This document shows, piece by piece, positions 31,678 through 40,679 of a DNA stretch of 64,000 nucleotides (position 1 is its first letter; every line of letters begins with the position of its first letter). The stretch comes from Nonomuraea pusilla (GTDB lineage: Bacteria; Actinomycetota; Actinomycetes; Streptosporangiales; Streptosporangiaceae), in assembly GCF_900109355.1 (NCBI RefSeq), contig NZ_FOBF01000009.1:186001-250000 (forward strand), in the 5' to 3' direction. The notes under the pieces are model-generated. The model did no database searches, had not been told where the DNA came from, and worked only from the letters and a program-made list of their open reading frames with translations. The translations under genes and the position numbers were made by a program.

Positions 31678-33840
31678 ATGCCATCCTTCGCTCCGCTACG
31701 ACCCGGAGATCCTCAGAGGCTGGGGGGCCTGGATCTCCTCGGCAGGCTCGGCGAGGGCGGCCAGGGCGTCGTCTATCTGGCCACCGACCCCGCCGGCACG
31801 CAGGTGGCGGTCAAGTGGCTGCGGCCCGACCTGTCCGGCGACGAGGTCAGCGTCGAACGCTTCCTGCGCGAGGTGCAGGTCGCCCAGCAGGTGGCGCCGT
31901 TCTGCACCGCGGCCGTCCTCGGCACCGGGGTCGAGCAGGACCGCCCCTACATCGTCAGCGAGTACATCGAGGGGCCGTCGCTCCAGCGCGTCGTGCAGGA
32001 GGAGGGGCCGCGCGCGGGAACGGTCCTGCACCGGCTGGCCATCGGCACCGCCACCGCGCTCGCCGCGATCCACCAGGCCGGGATCGTCCACCGCGACTTC
32101 AAGCCGGCCAACGTCATCATCGGCGCCGACGGCGCGCGGGTGATCGACTTCGGCATCGCCAGGGCGCTCAACGCGACCTCGACGATCAGCAGCATGGTCG
32201 TCGGCACGCCCGCGTACATGCCGCCGGAGCAGATCATGGGGCACCAGGTGGGCCCGGCGGCCGACCTGTTCGCGTGGGCCAGCACGATGATCTTCGCGGC
32301 GTCGGGCCGGGCGCCGTTCGGCAGCGACACCATGCCCGCCGTCATCAACCGGGTGCTCAACTCGCAGCCCGACCTCGGCGCGCTCGACGGCACGCTGCGC
32401 GAGGTGGTGGCCGCCTGCCTGGCCAAGGACCCGGCGCAGCGGCCCACCGCGGAGCAGGTGCTCATGCGCCTGCTCCAGCACCCCGTCTCCAACACCGGGC
32501 CCAACTCGGGGATGCTCGCGCAGGCCGCCGCCGCCGCGGCGCCCGCGCCGCTCCCGCCTCCCCCGCCGCCGCCCCATCAGCAGCACCCGCACGGGCCCGC
32601 CTACCAGGGGCCGCCCAGCATGCCCGGCCAGTGGCCTCCGCAGCCGCCGTACGGGCAGCTGCCCACGCACCCCGGCTCCTACCACCCGCAGCAGCCGGGA
32701 CGGCCCAGGAAGAGCCGGGCGCCGCTCGTCGCAGGCATCACCATCGCCTGCGCGTTACTCCTGCTCGCCGGCGTCATCGTCGTCGTGAGCATGGACAGGT
32801 CCGGCCGCGTGACCGCCGACCCGCCCGCGACGACCCCCTCGGCGGGGCGCACCACGCCGCAGCGCACCACCCCCTCGCCGTCCCCCACTCTCGGCCCGGT
32901 GCCGGAGGAGGGGCCGAGGAAGCAGCTGCCCGGCGGCGCGATCGGCCTGTTCGAGACGCCCGGCGACGCGATCGTGCTCACCTCGTACGAGATCTACGAC
33001 AAGGCCAACGACGACTGGATCGACTACGCGAGGGGCCCGGAACGCGGCGCCTTCACCAAGTACGCGGCGAACTGGGAGTCGCTGGTCTCCCCCGGCGGGC
33101 GCTACCTGGCCACCCGCGGCCGCAGCTACAGCTCCGACGACTACGACTTCGTCGTGATCGCCGACCGGCGCACCGGCGACCGCAAGACCGTCAAGACGGT
33201 GAAGGAGCCGATGGTCAGCACGATGCGGGCGTGGTCGAAGGACGGCACGAAGATCCTGCTCAACGTCGAGAAGAAGACGGGCGACAAGACCTGGGTGTAC
33301 CTGGGCGTCGTCATCATCGACGCGGTGCAGGGAGAGGCGAAGACCATCATGATCGACGATCCCGCCGTCCGCACCACGCCGTACGGCTGGGACGGCGCCG
33401 AGCAGGGCGTCGTCAACGTCTACGACATGGCGGGCAAGACCGGCGCCGGCGAGGAGCCCAAGAACGTGGGGCTGCGCTTCTTCGGCGCCGACGGGAAGAA
33501 GACGCACGACGCGCCGGGCGTCGGCACACTCTCGGCCGGCACGCAGGACATCTTCTCGATCTCGGGCGAGCAGTTCGTCACCGACTGCCCGAACGGCGGG
33601 GACGGCGACCACTGCCTCTGGGACTCCGCCACGGGCAAGCGGGTGCGCAAGTTCTCCTCCGACTGCGACAAGGTGCTCGGCTGGTACGACGACGCCCACC
33701 TGTACTGCTGGGAGCAGGACGCGCCGAGCAAGGACGAGGTCCAGGTCATCGACCTGAAGGGCAACCAGGTGCGCAGGCTGCTCGAGGTGCCGAAGAGCAT
33801 GGACTTCAGCCCGGTGTTCACTGTCAACAGACCCTCCTGA
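31678..33840 (+). CDS. Membrane serine/threonine protein kinase with extracellular propeller-like domain
   Basis: A 720-residue Hanks-type kinase. Kinase domain 15-270: glycine loop GRLGEGGQGVVY, Lys46 in VAVKWL, HRDFKPANV (Asp140), DFG at 157-159, and GTPAYMPPEQ. A Pro/Gln/His-rich juxtamembrane linker (about 270-345) is followed by one transmembrane helix (about 350-371), then about 340 residues outside the cell. The outer part has repeats such as SPGGRYLATRG and RAWSKDGTKILLNVE, like a TolB-type beta-propeller rather than PASTA. It is followed 80 nt later by a propeller lipoprotein, perhaps a partner. Ligand unknown. Confidence 0.85.
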   Translation: MPSFAPLRPGDPQRLGGLDLLGRLGEGGQGVVYLATDPAGTQVAVKWLRPDLSGDEVSVERFLREVQVAQQVAPFCTAAVLGTGVEQDRPYIVSEYIEGPSLQRVVQEEGPRAGTVLHRLAIGTATALAAIHQAGIVHRDFKPANVIIGADGARVIDFGIARALNATSTISSMVVGTPAYMPPEQIMGHQVGPAADLFAWASTMIFAASGRAPFGSDTMPAVINRVLNSQPDLGALDGTLREVVAACLAKDPAQRPTAEQVLMRLLQHPVSNTGPNSGMLAQAAAAAAPAPLPPPPPPPHQQHPHGPAYQGPPSMPGQWPPQPPYGQLPTHPGSYHPQQPGRPRKSRAPLVAGITIACALLLLAGVIVVVSMDRSGRVTADPPATTPSAGRTTPQRTTPSPSPTLGPVPEEGPRKQLPGGAIGLFETPGDAIVLTSYEIYDKANDDWIDYARGPERGAFTKYAANWESLVSPGGRYLATRGRSYSSDDYDFVVIADRRTGDRKTVKTVKEPMVSTMRAWSKDGTKILLNVEKKTGDKTWVYLGVVIIDAVQGEAKTIMIDDPAVRTTPYGWDGAEQGVVNVYDMAGKTGAGEEPKNVGLRFFGADGKKTHDAPGVGTLSAGTQDIFSISGEQFVTDCPNGGDGDHCLWDSATGKRVRKFSSDCDKVLGWYDDAHLYCWEQDAPSKDEVQVIDLKGNQVRRLLEVPKSMDFSPVFTVNRPS

Positions 33841-33920
33841 ACCACCGAGCCCCCACGGCCGTCGCTTTCACCCCCGAAAGGACCTTTGAACCATCGGGCT
33901 CGCGGCGCCGTCATGAGGGC

Positions 33921-35915
33921 ATGAAGACGCTCATCCGTACGGCCGCGGCCGCCGCGCTCCTCGCGGCGGTCACGGCCTGCACCTCCGCCCCCGAGGGCAG
34001 GCCGGCTCTCCCGAAGGTCGATCTCGGCGCCGTACGCCTGGTGTCCTACAGCGGCTGCGACGAACTGCTGACAGGGCTGCGGGAGCACGCGGCCGAGAAC
34101 ACGGGACCCTGGGGCTTCGGCAACGCGCCGATCATGTACACCATGGAGGCGCGGTCCGACGCGCGGGCCGAGGCGAAGAGCACGACCAGCACGCCCGAGC
34201 ACTCCACCACGAACGTGCACGAGGCGGGCGTGGACGAGCCCGACCTGGTCAAGACCGACGGCAACCGGGTCCTCACGGTCGCGGGCGGCACGCTGCGGGT
34301 CATCGACACGGCGAGCAGGAAGGTCACCGGGTCGCTGAAGCTGACCAAGGACGGCGAGGCCACGTTCGTGCCCGCCGACCTGCTGGTCTCCGGCGACCGC
34401 GCGCTGGTGATGTTCCGCGGCGGCGGCGACGTCATGGTGAAGTCGTTCGCGCCGCTGGGCGACACCCGCTACGTCCTGGTCGACCTGGCGGGAGAGCCGA
34501 AGGTGCTGGCCACGGTCAAGCCGCAGGGCACGTACGTGGACGCGCGCATGGTGGGCTCCACCGTCCGCCTGGTGACCCGTGCCCAGCCCGACATCACGCT
34601 GCCGCAGCCCGGCCCCGACGACACCGAGGCCAAGCGCACGTCGGCCAACCGCGCGGCGGTGCGCAAGGCGCCGCTGTCGGCGTGGCTGCCGACGGTCGAG
34701 ATCACCGACGCGTCGGGCAGGACGCGCAAGGACACCATGAAGTGCGAGCGGGTCAGCCACCCGGCCGACTACACGGGCACCTCGCTGCTGGCCGTCCACA
34801 CGATCGACCTGGCGCGCGGGCTGGACGCAGCGGGCACCGACCCGATCGGCGTGGCCGCCGACGGCGACACGGTCTACGGCACCGGCACCAGCCTGTACGT
34901 GTCCAGCAACCCGCGCTGGTGGTGGCCGATGCCGATCGAGGACGCCGTGGCCCCCGCGGACGAGCCGACGCCCCCCGAGCCTGCGCCGGGCGAGCCGGAC
35001 CCGGTGGAGCCCGACCCGTCGGCCAAGCCCTCGCTCTCGGAGGAGCCGGTGCCGTCCCCGACTCCCCCGGCGGAGGAGACGGAGATCCACCGCTTCGACA
35101 TCTCCAAGCCGGGCGCGCCCGCCTACGTGGCGTCGGGCAAGGTGCCTGGACGGCTGCTCAACCAGTACGCCCTGTCGGAGTACGACGGCCACCTGCGGGT
35201 CGCGACGACGCTCGCCTCGGCCGACGGCAAGGACAGCTCCAGCAGCGTGTACGTGCTGAAGTCCGACTCGCTGGCCAAGGTCGGCGAGGTGGGCGGCCTG
35301 GGCAGGGGCGAGCGGATCTACTCGGTCAGGTTCGCCGGCCCGGTGGGCTACTGCGTCACGTTCCGCCAGGTGGACCCGCTCTACACGCTCGACCTGCGCG
35401 ACCCGGCCGCCCCCAAGGTGACCGGCGAGCTGAAGATCACCGGCTACTCGGCGTACCTGCACCCGGTGGGCGAGGGCCGGCTGATCGGCATCGGCCAGGA
35501 GGCGAGCGCGAAGGGCAGGACGCTCGGCACGCAGGTGTCGCTGTTCGACGTCAGCGACCCGGCCGCGCCGCGCAGGCTCGCCCAGATGTTCCAGAAGGAC
35601 TCGGGCTCGGAGGCCGAATGGGACCCGCACGCGTTCCTGTACTGGCCGAAGACGGGCCTCGCGGTGCTGCCGATGTACGCCTGGGGCGCGAACGGCGACG
35701 AGGTCGGCGCGGTGGCGCTGCGCGTGAGCGAGTCGGGCATCGAGCGGCTCGGCATGATCAAGCATCCGCGCCGCGCCCAGGAGGGCGGCGTCTACCAGCC
35801 GGGCATCCAGCGCTCGATGGTGATCGGCGACGAGATCTGGACCCTGTCGTACGACGGCATCCAGGTCAACGACCTGGCGACGCTGAAGTCGAAGGCGTGG
35901 ATCCCGCTGACCTGA
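33921..35915 (+). CDS. Secreted beta-propeller lipoprotein
   Basis: A 664-residue protein with a lipoprotein signal: MKTLIRTAAAAALLAAVTAC, lipid Cys20. The mature part matches the 'beta propeller domain' family (STTNVHEAGVDEPDLVKTDG is its hallmark) and continues with repeated blades such as HRFDISKPGAPAYVASGKVP and SLFDVSDPAAPRRLAQM. An acidic Pro-rich linker (PTPPEPAPGEPDPVEPDP) interrupts the middle. ATG 33921 follows GAGGGC. It is probably anchored on the outer face of the membrane; the function of this family is unknown. It ends at a strong hairpin, convergent with glpD. Confidence 0.8.
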   Translation: MKTLIRTAAAAALLAAVTACTSAPEGRPALPKVDLGAVRLVSYSGCDELLTGLREHAAENTGPWGFGNAPIMYTMEARSDARAEAKSTTSTPEHSTTNVHEAGVDEPDLVKTDGNRVLTVAGGTLRVIDTASRKVTGSLKLTKDGEATFVPADLLVSGDRALVMFRGGGDVMVKSFAPLGDTRYVLVDLAGEPKVLATVKPQGTYVDARMVGSTVRLVTRAQPDITLPQPGPDDTEAKRTSANRAAVRKAPLSAWLPTVEITDASGRTRKDTMKCERVSHPADYTGTSLLAVHTIDLARGLDAAGTDPIGVAADGDTVYGTGTSLYVSSNPRWWWPMPIEDAVAPADEPTPPEPAPGEPDPVEPDPSAKPSLSEEPVPSPTPPAEETEIHRFDISKPGAPAYVASGKVPGRLLNQYALSEYDGHLRVATTLASADGKDSSSSVYVLKSDSLAKVGEVGGLGRGERIYSVRFAGPVGYCVTFRQVDPLYTLDLRDPAAPKVTGELKITGYSAYLHPVGEGRLIGIGQEASAKGRTLGTQVSLFDVSDPAAPRRLAQMFQKDSGSEAEWDPHAFLYWPKTGLAVLPMYAWGANGDEVGAVALRVSESGIERLGMIKHPRRAQEGGVYQPGIQRSMVIGDEIWTLSYDGIQVNDLATLKSKAWIPLT

Positions 35916-35935
35916 TCAGCGGGTGAAGCGGCCGG

Positions 35936-35962
35936 CCGGAGCGCCCGTCATGGGCGCTCCGG
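35936..35962. terminator. Bidirectional terminator overlapping the glpD stop
   Basis: A perfect 11-bp stem (35936-35946 with 35952-35962) and a 5-nt loop. The loop contains the stop codon of leftward glpD, so its last codons form the stem. Confidence 0.75.
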
Positions 35963-37684
35963 CGTGGACAGGGGGACGATGTCGGGCGCGCCGAGCCGCA
36001 TGGCGTCGGCCTCCTGGTCGGTGTCCTGCTCCTGGGAGCGGCGTTCGGCCTCCACGCGCTTGGTGAAGTACTCCACCTCCCGCTTGACCTGGTCGTCGTC
36101 CCAGCCGAGCGGCCCGGCGAGGAGCTCGGCCGCCTCCTGCGCCACCGCCAGCCCCCGGTGGAAGGTCTCGATGGAGATGTGGGTGCGCCGGCTGAGCACG
36201 TCGTTGAGGTGGCGGGCGCCCTCGTGGGTGGCGGCGTAGACGACCTCGGCCCGCAGGTAGTCGTCGGCGCCGGTGAGCGGCCTGGCCAGCGACGGGTCGC
36301 GGGCGACCAGGTCGAGCACCTCGTGGATGAGCGAGCCGTACCGCTGGAGCAGGTGCTCGATCCTGGCGACGTGCAGGCCGGAGCTCTGGGCGAGGCGGTG
36401 CCTGGAGTTCCACAGCGCCTGGTAGCCCTCGGCGCCGGCGAGCGCGATGCGGTCGGTGCACGAGCGCGGCACCCGCTGGTCGAGGCCGTGCGCGACGGCG
36501 TCCACGGCGTCCTCCGCCATGACCCGGTACGTGGTGTACTTGCCGCCCGCGATCATGACGAGGCCGGGCACCGGCTTGGCGACGACGTGCTCCCTGGACA
36601 GCTTGGACGTCTCCTCCGACTCGCCGTACAGCAGGGGGCGCAGGCCCGCGTACACGCCTTCCACGTCGTCGCGGGTCAGCGGCACCGACAGCACGGCGTT
36701 GACGTGGTCGAGCAGGTAGTCGATGTCGCTGCGCGACGCCGCGGGGTGGATCTTGTCGAGGTTCCAGGCGGTGTCGGTGGTGCCGATGATCCAGTGCCGC
36801 CCCCACGGGATGACGAACAGCACCGACTTCTCCGTGCGCAGGATGATCCCGGTGTAGGAGTGGATGCGGTCGCGCGGGACGACCAGGTGGATGCCCTTGG
36901 ACGCCCGTACGTGGATCTGGCCGCGCCCGCCCACGAGCTCCTGGATGTCGTCGGTCCAGACGCCGGTGGCGTTCACGACCTGCCTGGCGTGCACGTCGAA
37001 CTTCTCGCCGCTCTCCATGTCGCGCACCCGCACGCCGGTGACCCGGTCCCCCTCGCGCAGGAAGCCCACCACGCGGGCCCGCGGCGCGACCATGGCCCCG
37101 TACGTGGCGGCGGTGCGCAGCATCGTCATCACGTACCTGGCGTCGTCCACCTGGGCGTCCCAGTACTGCACGGCCCCGGTGAAGGCGCGTCTCTTCAGCG
37201 CGGGCGCCAGGCGCAGCGCCCTGGCCCTGGACAGGTGCCGGTGTCCCGGCATGCCCCTGGTCAGCCCGGCCGTGTAGCCGAGCACGTCGTACAGGGCCAC
37301 CCCGGCGCCCACGTACGGGCGTTCCCACAGGTAGTGGGTCATGGGGAACAGGAACGGCACCGGGCGGACGAGGTGGGGGGCGATGCGCTGGAGCAGCAGC
37401 GCCCGCTCGCGCAGCGCCTCGCGGACCAGCTCGAAGTTGAGCTGCTCCAGGTAGCGCAGACCGCCGTGGACGAGCTTGGACGAGCGCGACGACGTGCCCG
37501 AGGCGAAGTCCCTGGCCTCGACCAGGCCCACCGCGAGCCCCCTGGTGGCGGCGTCGAGCGCGATGCCGGCGCCCACGACGCCTCCGCCGACGACCACGAC
37601 GTCGAGTTCCTCGGCCGCCATCTCCTCCAGTGCTGCCGCGCGTTCCGCGGGCCCGAGCCGAGCCACGCCCCTTCCCGCCGTCAT
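35948..37684 (-). CDS. glpD: Glycerol-3-phosphate dehydrogenase (FAD)
   Basis: A 578-residue aerobic GlpD that oxidises sn-glycerol 3-phosphate to dihydroxyacetone phosphate and passes electrons to quinone at the membrane. FAD motif VVVVGGGVVGAGIALDAATRG at about 29-49, then SGTSSRSSKLVHGGLRYLE, WGRHWIIGTTDT and GGKYTTYRVMAEDA, with the C-terminal GlpD domain. ATG 37682-37684 follows GGGGGA. No glpF or glpK is nearby. It lies downstream of the DeoR gene on the same strand with an 89-bp gap, so co-regulation is possible. Its product feeds the same triose pool as the aldolase pathway next door. Upstream frame beyond the ATG is a shadow. Confidence 0.93.
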   Translation of the reverse strand: MTAGRGVARLGPAERAAALEEMAAEELDVVVVGGGVVGAGIALDAATRGLAVGLVEARDFASGTSSRSSKLVHGGLRYLEQLNFELVREALRERALLLQRIAPHLVRPVPFLFPMTHYLWERPYVGAGVALYDVLGYTAGLTRGMPGHRHLSRARALRLAPALKRRAFTGAVQYWDAQVDDARYVMTMLRTAATYGAMVAPRARVVGFLREGDRVTGVRVRDMESGEKFDVHARQVVNATGVWTDDIQELVGGRGQIHVRASKGIHLVVPRDRIHSYTGIILRTEKSVLFVIPWGRHWIIGTTDTAWNLDKIHPAASRSDIDYLLDHVNAVLSVPLTRDDVEGVYAGLRPLLYGESEETSKLSREHVVAKPVPGLVMIAGGKYTTYRVMAEDAVDAVAHGLDQRVPRSCTDRIALAGAEGYQALWNSRHRLAQSSGLHVARIEHLLQRYGSLIHEVLDLVARDPSLARPLTGADDYLRAEVVYAATHEGARHLNDVLSRRTHISIETFHRGLAVAQEAAELLAGPLGWDDDQVKREVEYFTKRVEAERRSQEQDTDQEADAMRLGAPDIVPLSTPERP

Positions 37685-37773
37685 AAGTCCCCCCGGAGTG
37701 GGCCAAATCGCCTGCCTGGGATACCTACCCGTGGCCGCCGCGCCCAGTAACGCCCCCCTGGTGGCGGGCCCGC

Positions 37774-38544
37774 TCAGGCGCGGATGACGCGGACGCCCGC
37801 GTCGGTGAGCCGGTGCGCCAGGGCGTCGGACAGCCGGGCGTCGGTGACGAGCGTGTCGATCTCGGACAGCGGGCAGATGCGGGCGAACGCCCGCTTGCCG
37901 ACCTTGGAGGAGTCGGCCACGACCACGACCCGCTGCGCGCGGCTGATCATCAGGTGGTTGACGCTGGCCTCGCCCTCGTGGTGCGCGGACGCGCCCAGCT
38001 CGACGTCCAGCGCGTCGACGCCGAGGAAGGCGATGTCGAGCGTCACCTGCTCCAGCACGCCGGAGGCGAGCGGGCCGATCAGCTCGTACGACTGCTGCCT
38101 CGCCACGCCGCCGGTGACCACGATCTTGACGTGCCGGCGGACGGTGAGCTCGGAGGCGATGTTCAGCGCGTTCGTGACGACGGTGAAGCCCGACTCCAGT
38201 GTGGCCAGCGTGGCGAGGGCGCGGGCCAGCTCGGAGGTGGTGGTGCCGCCGTTCAGGCCGACGACGGCGCCGGCGGGGACCAGTTCGGCCGCGGCGGCGG
38301 CGATGCGCTGCTTCTCGTCGGCGTGCCTCGCGGTCTTGTAGCGCAGCGGCAGGTCGTAGCTGACGCTCTGGGCGACGGCGCCGCCGCGGGTGCGCATGAG
38401 CATCTGCTGCTGGGCGAGCTGGTCGAAGTCCCGGCGGATGGTGGCCGTGGAGACGTCGAGCGCCTGCGCGGCCTCCTCGACGGAGAGCCTGCCCTCCTGC
38501 GCGAGGAGTTCGAGGATGGCGTTCCATCGGTCGTAGCGGGACAC
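37774..38544 (-). CDS. DeoR-family transcriptional regulator (AgaR-like)
   Basis: A 256-residue DeoR-type repressor. The N-terminal helix-turn-helix reads LSVEEAAQALDVSTATIRRD and ends with the usual RTRGGA; the effector domain has GLNGGTTTSELARAL and VVADSSKVGKRAFA, typical of sugar-phosphate sensing. GTG 38542-38544 follows CAGGAGG. It is divergent from the galactosamine pathway genes and most likely controls them from the AT-rich intergenic region, with a phosphorylated amino sugar or tagatose phosphate as inducer (inference from family and context). Confidence 0.85.
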   Translation of the reverse strand: MSRYDRWNAILELLAQEGRLSVEEAAQALDVSTATIRRDFDQLAQQQMLMRTRGGAVAQSVSYDLPLRYKTARHADEKQRIAAAAAELVPAGAVVGLNGGTTTSELARALATLATLESGFTVVTNALNIASELTVRRHVKIVVTGGVARQQSYELIGPLASGVLEQVTLDIAFLGVDALDVELGASAHHEGEASVNHLMISRAQRVVVVADSSKVGKRAFARICPLSEIDTLVTDARLSDALAHRLTDAGVRVIRA

Positions 38545-38676
38545 CTGGCCTCCTGCTCTGGGATCCGGGACAGGTGCAAGCGTGGCACACGCCACGGTAC
38601 GCGGCGACCTCTGCCCATAAATGTTCCTTTCTGGTATAAAAGAAGCACAAACAAGCAAAACTTGTGGAGGCGAGTG
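38545..38676. promoter_or_regulatory. Divergent control region of the galactosamine pathway genes
   Basis: Strikingly AT-rich for this genome. TATAAA at 38635-38640 is a candidate -10 box for the rightward operon. ACAAG-caaaa-CTTGT (38651-38665) is a 5+5 dyad directly before the GGAGG ribosome site (38666-38670) and is a likely operator for the DeoR protein. Confidence 0.5.
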
Positions 38677-39549
38677 GTGACCACCCACACCGAGGCCGAG
38701 ATCGCGTCCCAGCCGGAGTGCTGGCGCCGCGCCGTCGCGAACGTTCCCGCCGACGCGCTGCCGCGGCCCGGAGAGCGCGTCGCCGTCGTCGGCTGCGGCA
38801 CCTCCTGGTTCGTCGCGATGGCGTACGCCGCCCTGCGCGAGCGCGCCGGGCAGGGCGAGACCGACGCGTTCGCCGCCTCCGAGGCGCCCATCGGCCGCGC
38901 GTACGACCGCGTGCTCGCGCTGACCCGCTCCGGCACCACCACCGAGGTGCTCGACCTGCTCGCCACGACCGGCTCCAGGACGGTCGCCATCACCGCCGAC
39001 CCGGACACGCCCGTCATGACGGCCGCCGACCAGGTGATCGTGCTCGACTACGCCGACGAGAAGTCCGTCGTGCAGACCAGGTTCGCCACCACCCAGCTCG
39101 CCCTGCTGCGCGCCAGCCTCGGCGAGGACCTCACCCAGGCCGTCGCCGACGCCGAGCAGGCGCTCGCCGAGCCGCTGCCCGACGTCCTCACCGGCGCCGA
39201 GCAGTTCACCTTCCTCGGCAGCGGCTGGTCCGTCGGGCTGGCCCAGGAGGCGGCGCTGAAGATGCGCGAGGCGTCGCGGTCGTGGACGGAGGCGTACCCG
39301 GCGATGGAGTACCGCCACGGCCCCATCAGCATCGCCGGGCCCGGCCGCGTCACCTGGATGCTCGGGCAGGCCCCGGAGGGGCTGCGCGAGCAGGTCGAGG
39401 CCACCGGCGGCACCTTCGTGCAGAGCGGCCTCGACCCGATGGCCGAGCTGATCCGCGCGCAGCGCGTGGCGGTGGCACGGGCGTTCGCCGCCGGGCTGAA
39501 CCCGGACGAGCCCATGCACCTCACGCGATCTGTGATCCTTTCCTCATGA
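38677..39549 (+). CDS. agaS: SIS-domain sugar-phosphate isomerase/deaminase (AgaS-like)
   Basis: A 290-residue protein with two SIS domains: VVGCGTSWFVAMAY near residue 33, LTRSGTTTEVLDLL near 85 and FLGSGWSVGLAQEAALKMRE in the second half, followed by AMEYRHGPIS. This is the GlmS-isomerase-like/AgaS group. Context suggests deamination and isomerisation of galactosamine 6-phosphate to tagatose 6-phosphate. Two GTG codons are in frame; 38677 gives GGAGG a 6-nt spacing, 38674 only 3. The stop overlaps nagA (ATGA). A glucosamine-6-phosphate role cannot be excluded, but the tagatose-type kinase and aldolase downstream favour the galacto route. Confidence 0.75.
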   Translation: MTTHTEAEIASQPECWRRAVANVPADALPRPGERVAVVGCGTSWFVAMAYAALRERAGQGETDAFAASEAPIGRAYDRVLALTRSGTTTEVLDLLATTGSRTVAITADPDTPVMTAADQVIVLDYADEKSVVQTRFATTQLALLRASLGEDLTQAVADAEQALAEPLPDVLTGAEQFTFLGSGWSVGLAQEAALKMREASRSWTEAYPAMEYRHGPISIAGPGRVTWMLGQAPEGLREQVEATGGTFVQSGLDPMAELIRAQRVAVARAFAAGLNPDEPMHLTRSVILSS

Positions 39550-40679
39550 GCCTTACTCTCGCCGACGCCCGGATCGTGACCACTGACGGCATCCACGACG
39601 GGTGGCTGACCATCGAAGACGGCCGCATCACGCACGTCGGCCGCGGATCCGCCCCCCGTCCCGGTCACAGCCTGGGCGGGCGGCACGTGGTGCCCGGCTT
39701 CGTCGACGTCCACAACCACGGCGGCGCGGGCGGATCCTTCCCGGCGGGCGACCCAGGGACGGCGCGCGACGCCATCGCGCTGCACGAGCGCCACGGCACC
39801 ACCACCATGGTGGCCAGCCTGGTCACCGACACCCTCGACGGCCTGGCCAGGGCGGCGTCCGCGCTGGCCGAGCTGTGCGAGGACGGCCTGCTCGCCGGCA
39901 TCCACTTCGAGGGCCCCTACATCGCCAGGTCGCGCTGCGGCGCCCACGACCCGTCGCTGCTGCGCGACCCGTCGGCGCAGGAGCTCGCCGGCCTGTTCAA
40001 GGCCGCCAGGGGGCACGCCAGGATGGTCACCATCGCCGGCGAGCTGCCCGGCGGGCTCGACGCCATCCGCATGACCGCGGGCGAGGGCGTGATCGCGGCC
40101 GTCGGCCACAGCGACGCCGACTACGACCAGACCCTGCAGGCCGTCGAGGCGGGAGCGACCGTCGCCACCCACCTGTACAACGCGATGCCGCCGCTCGGCC
40201 ACCGCGCGCCCGGCCCCGTCGCCGCGCTGCTGGAGGACGAGCGCGTCACCGTCGAGCTGATCAACGACGGCGTCCACGTCCACCCCGCCATGCTGCGCCT
40301 CGCGTACGAGGTGGCCGGGCCCGGCCGCACCATGCTGGTCACCGACGCCATGTCCGCCACCGGCCTGGGCGACGGCGAGTACGTCCTCGGCCCCATGCGG
40401 GTCCGCGTGGAGGACGGCGTGGCCAGGCTCGTCGAGGGCGGCTCCATCGCCGGCTCCACCCTCACCATGGACGTCGCCTTCCGCCGCTCGGTGCGCGAGC
40501 TCGGCCTGTCGCTGCCCGACGCCGCCCAGGTGGCCTCGCTCACGCCCGCCCGCGTGCTGGGCCTGGCCGACCGCGTCGGCTCGATCGACGTCGGCAAGGA
40601 CGCCGACCTCGTCGTGCTCTCCGACGACCTGGAGGTGGCCGGCGTGATGCGGCGCGGCGCCTGGATCACGGAGCCCTGA
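39546..40679 (+). CDS. nagA: N-acetylhexosamine-6-phosphate deacetylase (NagA/AgaA family)
   Basis: A 377-residue amidohydrolase. The metal HxH is at His56/His58 (FVDVHNHGG), Glu in IHFEGPYI, then AVGHSDADYDQ and ATHLYNAMPPLGHR (His ligands and substrate contacts), and the catalytic Asp in MLVTDAMSATG. It deacetylates N-acetylgalactosamine or N-acetylglucosamine 6-phosphate to the free amino sugar phosphate. It is embedded between agaS (4-nt overlap) and the PfkB kinase (1-nt overlap), so AgaA-type specificity is likely. Full length. Confidence 0.9.
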   Translation: MSLTLADARIVTTDGIHDGWLTIEDGRITHVGRGSAPRPGHSLGGRHVVPGFVDVHNHGGAGGSFPAGDPGTARDAIALHERHGTTTMVASLVTDTLDGLARAASALAELCEDGLLAGIHFEGPYIARSRCGAHDPSLLRDPSAQELAGLFKAARGHARMVTIAGELPGGLDAIRMTAGEGVIAAVGHSDADYDQTLQAVEAGATVATHLYNAMPPLGHRAPGPVAALLEDERVTVELINDGVHVHPAMLRLAYEVAGPGRTMLVTDAMSATGLGDGEYVLGPMRVRVEDGVARLVEGGSIAGSTLTMDVAFRRSVRELGLSLPDAAQVASLTPARVLGLADRVGSIDVGKDADLVVLSDDLEVAGVMRRGAWITEP

